Assembly (NCBI GenBank): GCA_022036555.1
Contig: CM039128.1
Coordinates: 868,001-932,000, forward strand
Direction: 5' to 3'
Origin: Microstegium vimineum
Lineage: Eukaryota > Streptophyta > Magnoliopsida > Poales > Poaceae
DNA: 64,000 bases
In this document: one piece after another, positions 21,209 to 33,538 of the stretch
Position numbering within the stretch: the first letter of the stretch is position 1
Layout of the letters: every line of letters starts with the position of its first letter
Notes under the pieces: model-generated
Database searches by the model: none
The model's input: the letters and a program-made list of their open reading frames with translations, nothing else
What the model was told of the DNA's origin: nothing
Program-made: the position numbers and the translations under genes

Positions 21209-24029
21209 ATGGCGAAGCTCGCAACTCTTGGTCGCAGGTTTGTATACCTACATGCCTGTCTCCACTCGAGCCATTGACTACTGGACGGCTAACGTTGCCT
21301 GCTAATACATTATGCCCTTGTTGACGCTCGCAGTGTGCTTAGATTCCCAAATGGAAGCATGAGGCTTGTTATGGTAACAATTATTGGAGCAGTCCTTGGC
21401 TTTCTCATTGGAATTTCGTTCCCTTCAGTCAGCATAACAAAGGTATTAATGATGATAATGCCCACCATAACTGCAATATCTCAACTACTTGAGTAATAAT
21501 TACTTATGACTGTTTCGAATGTGCCAGCTTCACTTTCCAGCTAGCTTTGTTTCATACATTGAAGACAAAAACTCTGGACTCACAACCCAAGCTATACTCA
21601 ATCATGCTTGGACTTCTGCCAGAAACGCAAGGGGAAACGGTACCGAACCAGCTTCAAACAGTACCTTAAAGGTTAGTTGTATCACTCTGTTACACGACTT
21701 AGCTTAGTTGTGCTGTATTATGGCTATTTGAATGATATCCATTTAACGTGATCTTCTCCTATAAATAATAAATAAACCGTTCGCTATTTTCTGATATATT
21801 TTAGTTTGTCTGATGAGTTTTTTCTTTGATGACCTGTAGATTTATGTCCCAACAAACCCCAAGGGTGCAGAGGGGCTAGCACCAGGTATCGTTGTTTCAG
21901 AGTCTGACTTCCATTTGCGCAGGTTATGGGGAGACCCAAGTGAGGTACATTTTCTTGTGCATCATCATCTCATCAATCTTTTCCAAGTGCATATGATATA
22001 TCTATAGCTGGAAATGTAGATAATTATACTGGAAACCTAATTTCTAATTCTTTGATACTTCTCTTGCTCACATGCTTATATGCTCCTTCTCATGCTTGTT
22101 CTATCTTTGTTTTCTTCACATTTCTGATTTTTGTGCTTCTTTTTAACATGTGCTACAAAGCACATACTGAGTTCAAGTTCTCTATTTCTTGGTTGGATTC
22201 ACAAATAATTGAAACTGAAAAATCAAAGTTTTGCACTGTTTCTGCATTTTGTTGCTTGCAATGTTGTATGCTGATATTTGATCTTGAATATACAGGACCT
22301 GCCTTTCAAACCAAAGTACCTTGTTACCTTTACTGTTGGAGTTGAGCAGAAAGAAAATATAAACAGAGCTGTGAAGAAGGTATTTTTTACAACAGCATCA
22401 ACGTGCTGAAAAATGAAAATAACGCTTTTCCCTAGTTTTGATGATAATGAACTTTCAGATCCATTTATGGCATTTTGCTTAACTCAGCTTGTTGTTGGTG
22501 CTGCAGTTTTCTGAAAATTTTGCTATCCTGTTATTCCACTATGATGGTCGAGTGAGTGAGTGGGATGAATTTGAGTGGTCCAAGCAAGCTATCCATATTA
22601 GTGTCAGGAAACAGACTAAATGGTGAGTTTCATTTGTGCTCTTGTGTACTGTTCATAGTTCAATTGCTTAATTTGAAATGATCTTGTGCTAAAAGTTTTG
22701 TTTGTGCACACAACTCTAGGTGGTATGCCAAGAGATTCCTGCATCCTGATATTGTGGCAGCTTATGAGTACATATTCATCTGGGATGAGGACCTTGGGGT
22801 TGATCATTTTAATGCAGAGGAGTATGCTTTCACTCTCCCCATTTCCTTTCAGTGCTATTCAACATTGACTCTTACATATTTACATATTATGATGATGCTG
22901 GGGTTACAGGTACATCAAACTTGTTAAGAAGCATAATTTGGAAATCTCTCAACCTGGATTAGAGCCTGATCAAGGTTTAACATGGCAGATGACCAAAAGA
23001 AGAGGTGACAGTGAGGTTCACAAGTGAGTGTAATTCTTATCTGAAAAAAGAGTACTGCTTTTATTTTTCTGCTGAGCTCTCGTGTTTTAATTTTGCATCA
23101 TTTCTGTTCTAGGGATACAGAGGAGAGGCCTGGCTGGTGCTCTGACCCTCATCTTCCACCTTGTGCCGCGTATGTAGTTATTACCCTCTTTCTGAGTTTT
23201 TTCTCCTCCCAGAATACTTATCAGTTCCCGTAATATTACTATCATCAGTCTACATATAGAGTTAACTTATCTATGCTTTATTACAGTTTTATTGAAATAA
23301 TGGCTCCAGTCTTTTCAAGAGATGCATGGAGATGTGTGTGGCATATGATTCAGGTTTGTCTTTCATACTTCCCCTTGTGTCTATCTTCCGTCCTTCCTTT
23401 ACATAATTGTTCGGTATTGCTTTGGATGCAGAATGACTTGGTTCATGGTTGGGGCTTGGATTTTGCTCTCAGGAAATGTGTGGAGGTATGTATTGTTTGA
23501 GAGAGTTTTACCATTTTAGCGAACTGCTATTTCTGAATGTGTGCACTGAATGCTCGTGACGTTGCTCACAGCCTGCTCATGAAAAGATTGGAGTTGTTGA
23601 TTCACAGTGGATCATTCACCAAGTGGTTCCTTCTCTGGGGAACCAGGTAAGGAGAAATATTATGTTTTTTTTATTCTTTAATTTGACTATGTCAACTATG
23701 GGTTTTTTTACCATTTTCCTACCATCATAATTGGTATATAAAAAACCTTGCAGGGGCAGTCAGAAAACGGAAGAGCGCCATGGGAAGGGGTAAGTTTATT
23801 GCCTGAAAACTTGCCGTAGAGTGCTTTTCAGGAAGGAAGTTGCTTATGTTTCTGAGCAGTTGTCATCTTGTTGTCCATGGGAGCTTACAACTGAGTTTAT
23901 TTATCTGTCATTTAGGTGAGGGCGCGGTGCAGGAAGGAATGGGGCATGTTCCAGACGAGGATGGCGGAGGCAGACAAGGCGTATTATAAGATGATGGGCA
24001 TCACCCCTCCAAACTCCACGCTTGTCTAG
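21209..24029 (+). CDS. DUF707 family protein (type II membrane anchor)
   Basis: Fourteen coding exons give 401 aa: 21209-21237, 21334-21442, 21528-21671, 21840-21944, 22296-22379, 22507-22622, 22720-22821, 22910-23023, 23113-23169, 23287-23353, 23432-23485, 23572-23646, 23754-23789, 23916-24029. Frames join cleanly at every GT/AG junction. Residues about 21-40 (LVMVTIIGAVLGFLIGISFP) form a single N-terminal membrane anchor, suggesting a Golgi-type type II topology. DUF707 landmarks are YLVTFTVGVEQ, NFAILLFHYDG, WYAKRFLHPDIV, YIFIWDEDLGVDHF (acidic, glycosyltransferase-like), ISQPGLEPDQGLTWQMTKR, FIEIMAPVFSRDAWRCVW and DLVHGWGLDFALRKC. The family is sometimes annotated as lysine-ketoglutarate reductase trans-splicing related, but the biochemical role is not established and a glycosyltransferase-like fold is only a guess. 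Confidence 0.93.
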
Positions 24030-24253
24030 CCACCACTTTTTTTGTTTTCCATTTTCCATCCCCGCCCCCTGCTGACCTTTGTGGTGGTGGGTGAGCTGAT
24101 GATACTAGCAGTACTGGATTATAGGGAGTTAAAGATGGTGGGTGCGTGTAGCTGCTTATGATGAGAGGTCCTTCTGTAAGTAAAGCGAGGTGAAACTGTG
24201 ATGGAAAAGCATGTACACGAGAATGATACCTGATGATCTATATATAAAATATA

Positions 24254-24398
24254 CTCTCTTTGTTTCAAATTATAATTTGTTTTGACTTTTTTAGTACATC
24301 AAATTTAATATGTATCGACATATGCTATGTCTAAATACATAACAAATTTGATGTAGTAAAAAAGTCAAAACGACCTATAATTTGGAACATAAGTGAGT
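24254..24398. mobile_element. Stowaway-like MITE in the 3' flank of the DUF707 gene
   Basis: This 145-bp element begins CTCTCTTTGTTTCAAATTAT and ends with an inverted relative (reverse complement CTCACTTATGTTCCAAATTA), flanked by TA on both sides. The interior pairs strongly ('tttgttttgacttttt' with 'aaaaagtcaaaacga'). Confidence 0.8.
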
Positions 24399-26776
24399 AC
24401 ATCTGAGCGATGTGATTGTTCTGCAGCGCTTTGTAGCTTGATCCGAAACCTATTTTGGTTGCCTCGTGATTCTGACGAGGTTGGTGCTGTGACCTTGACT
24501 GTTGTGCTGGAACTAATTTGCTGCCATTAAATTTGTAGTGGACAGTACATATTACAGTAGTAAATTATTCTGATTATAATTAGGTAAAAGAATAGATCTA
24601 AATCTACACTAAAAAATTTGTACTAAAGTAAAATGTAGATCTACTTATTGGAGTCCAACAAAATTTAATTTATTATTTTATGATTTTTCTGTGATTTAAT
24701 ATGTTTTTCAAAAATTTAGCCAAAATAAATAAATAAAATAAAAAGACAAACCACTTATAACCAGGTCAGGAAAGTAAAACACATGGTTCTAAAAGTTGAG
24801 AGAGATGGTTTACCTGATTTTGAAGTTTAAGGAGAAGAAGTCAAATTTTCACAAAAGTTTAAGAAAGAAAAATTAGATTTTTGGTCCTTATTCTTCTGCC
24901 CATCGTGGGCCGTGGGCCGGGACATCTCTTTCTAAACTGGCTGCTGCGGCGGAGCAGGGCCCATCGCAGGCCACATCTTAATCAGGTATGGAATAAGAAA
25001 AGAAGGTTTACACGTGACGCAACATCTTAATGATTATTGAAACATTCTTATTTACCATATCAACCGTTCTATGTGGCGTCACGTCAGCCACGAGGTAGAT
25101 AAATCTGTATTTAACAATAGTCCAGAAAGCTTAATTAGACTTTATAAAAAGTTGTAAAATATTTTTTTCCAAAAAAAAGTTATCCAAGTATTTTTTTTTC
25201 TACAATAACTATATATTTAAAGAATAGAAAAGGCTGATCTAATGATAGAAAGTTTATAAATAATTGTTTTATATATATGTAAAGAATACTAGACTCTGAT
25301 TTAATGATATAGAATTTATAAAAAGTTTTGTTTTACCTTAGAAAAAAATGTGAAAGTGGATTCATGTTTTTTTTTACTAAAATCACGCTCCAACTTGTTA
25401 TTATTCCTTGCTTAGTTTGTTTGAATCTTATATGATCTACTAAATTTTAAAACTAGGCTAAATATGAAACGAATGATGCAAATAGAGACAAATCTTTCTA
25501 GAATGCATCACGAATCATTGTGCAAACTACAAAAGGCACACGAAGTCAAACCCAAGACTTGAGGTGCTACTTAAACATTTGTGTCCACTAGCGACTACAT
25601 GCCTTTTTGCATTTCTATAAACATATTTGGAGATGTAAATGTTACTAATATTTTTATAAATCTAGTCAAATTTTGAAAATTTTAACCGGTACGTATCCGT
25701 AGCAACATTTATTTTGAGATAGAAGAGTGATAGCTTTCACTAACTCTCTTTGGCATGATAGCCAACTTATATGACTTATAAAAGTAAATGTCTATAAAAC
25801 CATAAAATAAAACTTTCTATTAAGATATTAAGAGTGGATGTTTTATTGATGTGTAAAACCAGTGAATTAACTTTTATCTTTACTACAAGTTAGAAACAAA
25901 GAACTAGTCGTATGTATTATGTATTGACAATATAAAAATAATAGCATCTCGTTAACAACGAGGCAAGTTGTCTACTTATTTTCACTAGGTCAACCGTACT
26001 TATACCACGTATCGCTAAATGGTTACAAATCAATACAATTAATATTCGGATGATATAAAACTTTAGAAAATGAAAATCTTGAAGTAGCTGTCAAACCATG
26101 AATTCATGCACCACAAAATTGTAACCACGTGCATGGGACGCCATTCGTCCAATTCAATACGTACATCGCTAGATTTATGTCCCGAACTTATAAGTAACCA
26201 TTTCCACTTGTATCTCCTACTAAAAAATCTCTATGTCACCTAAATTCTACCCAAATATCGGGAGGACAATAAGACAAATTTATAGATGAAGCATGAGAAC
26301 TGAAGTAGTGTTTGGTTAATGAGTGAAATTAAGACGAACAAATTTCCCAAATACAGACATGGCGACAACGAGAGGCCTCTTGTTTTATCCCAGCAGCTCA
26401 TATCCATCTTTTCATTTGCTCTCATGTCCCACTTTGCTGTCCACCACCAGCCTTCACCCCTATCGCTCATCCCTCCTTTCCTAACACTAATCGAGGATCC
26501 TTGCTTACTACCCTTTTTCCCCACCGCCCACCCCTTAGCATTTACTTAATTTGAATTGGAGGAGGAATCAACGATACTCTTTGCTGCATGTTGTTTTCTC
26601 TTCTTATCTGGTTGTCTTCCATCGATCGTTAGGCAACACCCCTACCACCTCGCTCAGCATTCCCTAAGCCCTTTTTCCTCTAATTTCAAATAGTATTATA
26701 GGTTTCTTGCCGCCGCACCAAACATTTGACCTTATGGCCACGAGGACATCAGTGGGGTGTGAAAGGAGAAAGCAAG
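24399..26776. other. AT-rich intergenic region, no gene recognised
   Basis: A mostly AT-rich stretch with short homopolymers. Open frames at 26240-26550 on both strands have no recognisable motif. Near 25190-25330 the phrase 'aatgata(t)agaa(a/t)tttataaa' recurs in two forms about 70 bp apart, a small local duplication. I see nothing else. Confidence 0.4.
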
Positions 26777-26884
26777 AAAATCAGCATGGGACATTGAATG
26801 ACCATAGATTCTCACGACGAGACTATTGGAAAAATTAGCATGGGACATTGAATGACCATAGATTCTCACGACGAGACTATTGGA
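26777..26884. repeat. Two-copy 54-bp tandem repeat
   Basis: Copies at 26777-26830 and 26831-26884 are identical except for one C/T difference near the start (AAAATCAGC versus AAAATTAGC). The near identity points to a recent local duplication. Confidence 0.95.
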
Positions 26885-27027
26885 GAGCCCTTACTTATAA
26901 AGGAAAAATTAGTGAAGACGATCTTACATAACAACCTTAGATACTTAGTGCGGATTCGTAACACGAATACCCAAGACCATCCCACCACCTATTTATTTTT
27001 TCTCCCAAATACTTTCTCTATTTCTAA

Positions 27028-27216
27028 GGGTTTTTTTTGGTAGGGCTATTTGTGAGGGGATCCTCTCCAAAGGTCCGAAACCGCTTGAGAGGTGATTCCT
27101 TCGAAATGATTCTGACTCCTCTATTTTTTTAATACAAAATGGCTCGTTGAGGAAAACGTTTGATAGGGCTCCTCTGGTAAAGCCAAAACTAGAGAGGAGA
27201 TCTATCAAATAGGACC
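27028..27216. mobile_element. Tourist-like (PIF/Harbinger) MITE
   Basis: The left end is GGGTTTTTTTTGGTAGGGC and the right end in reverse complement is GGTCCTATTTGATAGATC, related imperfect inverted repeats. TAA flanks both sides (27025-27027, 27217-27219). Length is 189 bp and there is no coding capacity. Confidence 0.65.
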
Positions 27217-27554
27217 TAAATTACAAGTTCTTTTTTGGTAGTTACATATTTTTTGTTACATATTTAGAGCATCTTGAAAAGTACCATATATATCTCTTCC
27301 CTATCTATGTTTTTTGGAGGAAAAAAAATCATCTCCAAGAGTACGTACCCCATCTCTATTCCTCATCTTTTGCCAATTGACAAATCAGACTTGGTCACGC
27401 GTGGAAATTTCTCGCTCATCCATCTCCTATTACGTACCAGCTCTACCATCTGTATACTGGGTTGCTATTTTGTCTAGACACATAATAAACTCTCTCTGTA
27501 TATGTTAATTCTGAGCATTTGATGTGACGAGGATTATAAGTTCATAGGAACTAA

Positions 27555-27765
27555 GGGTCTGTTTGGAACTGTTTCATAAACTCTGCTCTGCAAACTCCAC
27601 TGTGGAGCAGCTCCATAAAAAACTGGAGTTTGTGGAGTACCTATTTAGGTGCTCTCACAACTCCACTTTTTTTTCTAGAGTTGTGCACGTAGAGCTAAAA
27701 CCGTTTAGCTAAAAAACGTAGAGTAAAGCTGAAAAACATGGAGCGAAGCAGTTTCAAACAGCCCC
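27555..27765. mobile_element. Tourist MITE
   Basis: Termini GGGTCTGTTTGGAACTG and, in reverse complement, GGGGCTGTTTGAAACTG, flanked by TAA on both sides (27552-27554, 27766-27768). Length is 211 bp. It lies about 480 bp upstream of the WNK start codon, in its promoter region. Confidence 0.9.
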
Positions 27766-28242
27766 TAAATAGGGCCATAGAACGGAGGCATTGGACAAAC
27801 TTGGAGTTTGGAAGGAGGGAAGGAGCTTTTTACCTTCCCCGTTCGTTTCCCAACAGTGAAATGGAATTTTGTCAAAAAATCAGTCAAATGGAACGTGGCA
27901 GAGCAAGCTGACAGACCATTGTGAGTCTCTGTGACTGAATCTGAGCTTCGTCTCCATCACGCATAACACGCAGTCGTCTGGGGTGGGGTGGTGGTGCCGT
28001 GGTGGGTGGAGTCGTCGGGTCGGGACGGGACGTCGTTCGATCGGGTGAGGTCTCAGTCAGTCAGTCTCACACACACAACTCTCTCTAGAATCAAGAGAGG
28101 AAAGGTTGCTTTCCGGCCGGGAGGAGGAGGAAAGGGAGGGAGGCGAGCGCGAGTCCCCTGTGATCCCAATTAAGCGCCCAGCCGCGACGCGACGGCCTCT
28201 CAAAACGGCAAACTTCCCCATCCCTCCCGCCGCCCGCCCGCG
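27766..28242 (+). promoter_or_regulatory. Promoter and 5' UTR region of the WNK gene
   Basis: The sequence turns GC-rich from about 27960, with GGGTGGGG and CACACACA tracts, then a purine-rich leader (GGAGGAGGAAAGGGAGG) before the start codon. No convincing TATA box is visible, in keeping with a broadly expressed gene. The transcription start cannot be placed from sequence. Confidence 0.4.
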
Positions 28243-31200
28243 ATGCCACCCACGCTGCCGGAGACGGACACGGAGCCGGAGTTCGCTGAGGTCGACCCCA
28301 CCGGCCGCTACGGGAGGGTAATGCCTCCCTTTCCTTCCCTTCTCTTCTCTTCCCTTCCCCCGACCACCCTCCCGCTCGATTCGGCGTCTGATCCCTTTTC
28401 TCGCCACCTCTCGCTCCCGTGTGAACTCACGCATTGCGCACTCTCCCTTGCAGTACACGGAGGTTCTTGGCAAGGGCGCCTTCAAGACGGTGTATCCTTT
28501 CATTCCATTCCCCCAAGGGGGCCTTTGGGTCCGATTCGGGGTCGTCGTTTGACTTCGCGCAATCGATTAAAGATCCCGTTTTTACGCGGTCCCATGCCGT
28601 CGGAGGGGATCGTTTCTTAGGTTCTCGTCGATTTGGATCGGGTTCATCCATGGTTTCTGATGCATGCGCTCATTGTCCAAAAGTTCCAGCCCTCATGCCA
28701 CTCTCCCTATATATGAATATGAATATGATGCCTCACATGTTGCCTTTTTGTTGGGAATTCTAATCCTCTTTCGTTTAAGGGTATACGTGGCTGCTTGCAT
28801 TGCTCTGCTGTGACTGCTCGATGCATTTTCTCCATTTCAGTCAGTTCCCAATTCCATTCCATTTTGTACCTGCTGTCTGTCCTAGTAGGCTCATAAGTTG
28901 ACATTTTGGCGTGTCGATTCCATCCTGGGTCGTTTGACTTCGTGCGTGCTATCAGATGAAGACGACCCCATGTCTGTCTACACACTCCATTCCATTCCTT
29001 TCCATGGGAGATCTGTTCTTAGGTTCTCAGTGCTTTGCCCAGTTATAGTACCAAACCATTTGGATTGGTTCGATGATTTCTTATGCGCTTATCACCCAAG
29101 TTCCTTCTCTGATGCCTCTGGGTGCAGGCAGGCCTCTTGGGGCCTAGGATACTCTGTCTGAGTGTCTCGCATATATTGCCGCCGTGTGCAAATTCTGGCA
29201 TTCTTTCATTTAAATGCATTACCGCATTGCTGTGCTGTGATTGCTCAATGCATTGCCTTCTTTTCAGTTTTCCAGCCGTTTCATTTGCACAATTGTACCT
29301 GATGTCGTAGGCTTATTAAGTTTGACGATTTGGCATATGGATTCCAGCCTGTGGTTTGAGACGTGCACGTCTGACATGATTATTTAGCTGCCTTTTTCTG
29401 GCGTGGAAAGTGACAAGTGCCATCTTCTTTTGGATAACTATCATTTATTATGTCATCATTTAGTATGTTCGTAAGCATAAACGTGTCGTTTTCTGTGCAC
29501 AGTACATTTATCTTTAGTATGTAAGTTTTCGTTGTAGCCATTCAAATTGCTTGGATACTTCAAATAACTCTTCCTGTGCTAAATTAATCTTATGCATGTT
29601 GATGCATCTATCACTTGGAGCACTAGTTTCTAGCTGCTGGTAATTGAACGGTTTTCCATGCACTGTAAAAAGTTTAGTTCTAGAAAAAATTGTTTATTTC
29701 TGGTAAGATCAAGGTCATGTGTGTATTTATTTCATTTGAGAGATTCTCTTAGTCAATCTTGACGAAAAGGCAAACCGAACATTTCCTTTAGATGCCTAGA
29801 CTTTTGTGTTATGTTCCCAACTGTTTTTAGTCCATGGAGATGTGCCACAGTGATCATCTATATTTGCTAATTAACACTTATATATCTGCTCCACTCCAAT
29901 TCTATCTGCTTGGGATCCTTGATTTAGATTTTATTGGCATAGATACAAGGCTTTTGATCAACTTGAAGGGCTAGAAGTTGCTTGGAACCAGATCAAAGTG
30001 GGAGATTTACTTCGGAACAATGATGATTTGGAGAGGCTGAGATCAGAAGTGCGGTTGCTTAAAACCCTCAAGCACAAAAACATAATAAAGTTCTACAATT
30101 CATGGCTTGACAGAAGAAACAACAATATAAATTTCATCACAGAGGTCTTCACATCAGGGACGTTGCGCCAGTATGTGCCTCTTTGATTATAATTTTTTTG
30201 TCTTCAGATATTCTGTGCAAGCTGCATTCAGTAACTGAAACCATTTGGGTTAACATTGTTGTTATCACCCAGTCATAATACTAAGGGAAGCAACTTTTTT
30301 TTTTCCCCCCAAAAATCGCTGGCAGGACTTCTGCCTGGCAAATATATTAATAGAGGAGACAGGAGAGAAGAGAGCACAACATTGATATGAACAAAATTTA
30401 CAAGCTGCATACATCTTAGATCTTTGAAAATACATGACCTTTCTCTTGCTGAACCTTGTATCGGCCTCTTTCTTTTTTGTTTAGGTACCGGATTAAGCAC
30501 AAGAAGGTAGACATTAGAGCTTTAAAGAAATGGTCAAGGCAAATCTTGAGTGGTCTTGTCTACCTGCACAGCCACGATCCACCTGTAATCCATAGAGACT
30601 TAAAATGTGACAATATATTTGTGAACGGAAACCAGGGTGAGGTAAAGATTGGAGACCTTGGTTTAGCAACTATCCTGGATAATGCACGTTCAGCTCATAG
30701 TATCATTGGTAAGCAATTAATTTGATTATTGTTCCATTAAAAATTTTATAATTTCTCGTGTAACTTCTGCTTCTTCCTAGGTACGCCGGAATTCATGGCA
30801 CCGGAACTCTATGACGAGGAATATAATGAGCTTGTAGACATCTATGCTTTTGGGATGTGTTTACTGGAGCTTGTTACATTCGAGTACCCATATTGTGAAT
30901 GCTCAAATGCAGCACAGATATACAAAAAAGTATCTGATGTTAGTTTACTTATCCTTCCAATTGCTTTTAGCTATTTTTCATAATGAAAATGACATATGCA
31001 TCTTGGCTAAACATGAAGCTAGAGTTATACATTTTAGTTAGGGTGATCTTTGAACATTGTTTTCTGACATAATGTGTGACTTTTTATATCTTTAGGGTTA
31101 GTTAAGAGCCATATGTTTTAAACAAATAGTCACCTTTTTCTGATGAAATCTGTGAGACTACTGATCCTGCAAATGGTTTCAACTGAAATAATTTAAACTA

Positions 31201-33538
31201 TTGGATCCGAATAAAAGTTGTAAAAAGTGTGCATGCTATCTGACTCTTCTAATGTAGTTCTAGTTGAGTCAATACATCTGAAGATCAGTTTTAATGTTCT
31301 CCACATGGAAAGATCTTGTAGGCTTCAGTGGAAGGTATCTTTTTATGGTTATAAACAACCAAACAGGGTTATTCAACAGTGGAAGCATGGCTGTACCTAG
31401 AAATTACATAAGTAACTGCTAGCATGATTTATTGGAAGTATCATAATGTATTGATGGATAAGGCCTAAGCCATAGGCAGTGTCACACCACATGTATCCCT
31501 ATGGTTGTCTTGTATTATACTATATGCCTGTGCTTTAGTATTTTTGTTCATAGAAATTACATAAGTAACCACTGTCATTTGCACGGGCATAATGGATCGA
31601 GGGGTAGTGGGCTAGTGGCTAGCTATAGCAAGTGCGTCATCTAGCCTTGTGGTCGTCTTTTATTCTACTAGTATGTTGCATTATTTGCTTAACCTGGTCT
31701 CAAACTGCCTACAGTGTCATACTGGTGGATTTATCATTCTCAAAGAGTTCATGACTTTTCTTTAATGCAAATCCCATACTAGTCTTTTCATTGGTAATTT
31801 TTTGTAGGAATATCTTTTCTTTGCTAGTGTTCTTTTTCTTGATTGGATTGAACACACCTGCAGATGACGCACATACTAGATTTGCTACAGTCTAATCCAA
31901 AAATGGATTTATATTATTCATGCTCTGCGTGTCCGGAAATGTATTGTTCCTTGAATCGATGTTCATAGTGCAATGAACTGAAATTTTTCAGTTTCGTAAT
32001 TTCTTTATTCGTGGTATATATGACAGGGTGAAAGGCCAGGTTCACTGGCTAAGATTGATGATCCTGAAGTAAAGTTATTTATAGAGAAATGCATTGCTAA
32101 AGCCACTGAAAGACTTTCGGCAAAAGAACTCTTAATGGATCCTTTTCTTCTAGATGTTAGCGATGAAAAAATATTCTATCCACTGCATCCAAATATTATT
32201 ACATCAGGTACGTGACTGAATTGGAGACATCTCATGTTACAGATACAGATTGCAGTAAACTTTCTTGTTCCCACATAACTGTACTTTAGAATAAACATGG
32301 CAGATACTGGTAGTCCAAAACCAAGCTCCAGTTTCAGATATAACAGAGTAGCATCATCTGTGGGCCGCCATGATCGCTCAGGTATAGTTGTGAAAAGGTG
32401 TAATGAACGTGGCACCAATTTAATGATTCATCAGTACGAGGTTTCTCTCCTTTTGATATGTCAACGTTATTGTGAAATGCAGGTAGCATGTCAGATTCAC
32501 ATCCTTCTGATAACTATGTACATGACACTGTGGATCCACATGCTGCAATTGATCGAAGTATCACAGTCGAGAGTCAACGGAAGGATTTGAATACAATATT
32601 TTTGAAGCTGCGCATTGCTGATTCAACAGGTTTTATGATCAAATATTCAAATCTCATTGAATTACTATCATTGTATTGTTAATCTGGCACTTATCCTCTA
32701 TCCATTTTTTTTATCCCAATGCACAGGTCATGCCCAAAACATCCACTTCCCCTTTGATATTGAAGCGGACACTTCAATCAGTGTTGCAACTGAGATGGTT
32801 GTGCAGCTGGATCTCACAGATCAAGATGTAACGGCGATTGCAGAAATGATAGATGCTGAAATACGTTCGCATATTCCTGATTGGGCAGCAGAGGAATCAA
32901 TTGACAATCAAGGGGATGAAACTGCTCATTCTGATACCCATAGTTCAGAAGGTGACGAGGGAACTTCTGAATTCCGTAATGAGGTTGATGCCTCACATAA
33001 CGGCTTTGTTCAAGAACAGCTTCCTTCTGGACGAAAGTACTGGTCAGACTCACCCAGGAGAAATGGTGAAATATCTCAATTGGTGGTGGAACCTGAAATT
33101 GGTGATAGTATTCCCAATGGAATACCAAAGAGGAACAGAGTAGATGACATTGTGAACTGTGCAAGGGATAAGGAGGATCAATCCTTTGGCTCTTCCATCC
33201 ATCCTGTTGAAGGCATGCTTGAACGAATATCATCATCTGTGGACTTGTCAAACTCATCTGTGGTCGACAGCATGTCTAGGGAAGCTTCTGTCGGTAGCAG
33301 CCCTCGCTCTTTACATGATGAGCGGGAGCACAATTCTGATCAGCATCTGGTAGCAGATGTCACCGAGAGGTTAATACACCTGTTGGCTGAGCAGCAAGAG
33401 GAGCTTAGTGCACTGCAAAGGAAGCATAAGGCAGACATAAAGGACATGTTGAAAATTGTACCTGCAGAGGATCGGGAAGAGACCTTAACTCGATGCCGCT
33501 TGAAGATGGTACAGAAAAACAGAGCCGACAAACTTTAG
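28243..33538 (+). CDS. WNK: WNK (with-no-lysine) serine/threonine protein kinase
   Basis: Nine exons give 646 aa: 28243-28317, 28454-28491, 29943-30170, 30485-30708, 30781-30938, 32027-32207, 32304-32381, 32483-32629, 32727-33538. The kinase domain spans about residues 26-285. The glycine loop is GKGAFKTV (31-38) and strand 3 reads VAWNQ (50-54), with Asn53 where other kinases have the ATP-binding lysine; Lys36 in the glycine loop would replace it, the hallmark of WNKs. HRDLKCDN (Asp152 catalytic) and GDLGLA (Asp171, metal) are intact, as is GTPEFMAPELYDEEYNELVD. Residues about 362-425 (DLNTIFLKLRIADSTG, then FPFDIEADTSISVATEMV) form the OSR1/PF2-like C-terminal domain. A Ser-rich tail ends in a predicted coiled coil (AEQQEELSALQRKHKADIKD). 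Plant WNKs act in circadian output, flowering and osmotic signalling; which paralogue this is cannot be settled here. Intron 2 (1.45 kb) contains a tandem duplication and intron 3 a retroposon-like scrap. Confidence 0.95.
28510..29370. repeat. Diverged tandem duplication of about 415-427 bp in WNK intron 2
   Basis: Matching landmarks recur in the same order: 'ttcttaggttctc' (28613 and about 29026), 'cattgct(c/g)tgctgtga(c/t)tgctc(g/a)atgcatt' (28798 and 29225), then 'ttgtacctg(c/a)tgtc' followed by 'gtaggct(c/t)at(a/t)a'. The copies differ at many positions and by small indels, so the duplication is old. Confidence 0.8.
30288..30425 (-). repeat. Possible retroposon 3'-end fragment in WNK intron 3
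   Basis: A poly-T run followed by a C run and 'ggcaggacttctgcctggcaaatatattaatagag' resembles the reversed 3' end of a grass LINE or SINE (poly-A plus 'tctttattaatatatttgcc' on the minus strand). No target duplication was recognised. Confidence 0.35.

Noticed and set aside
32814..33257. 147-codon minus-strand open frame
   Set aside because: Antisense to the last WNK exon, without independent support.
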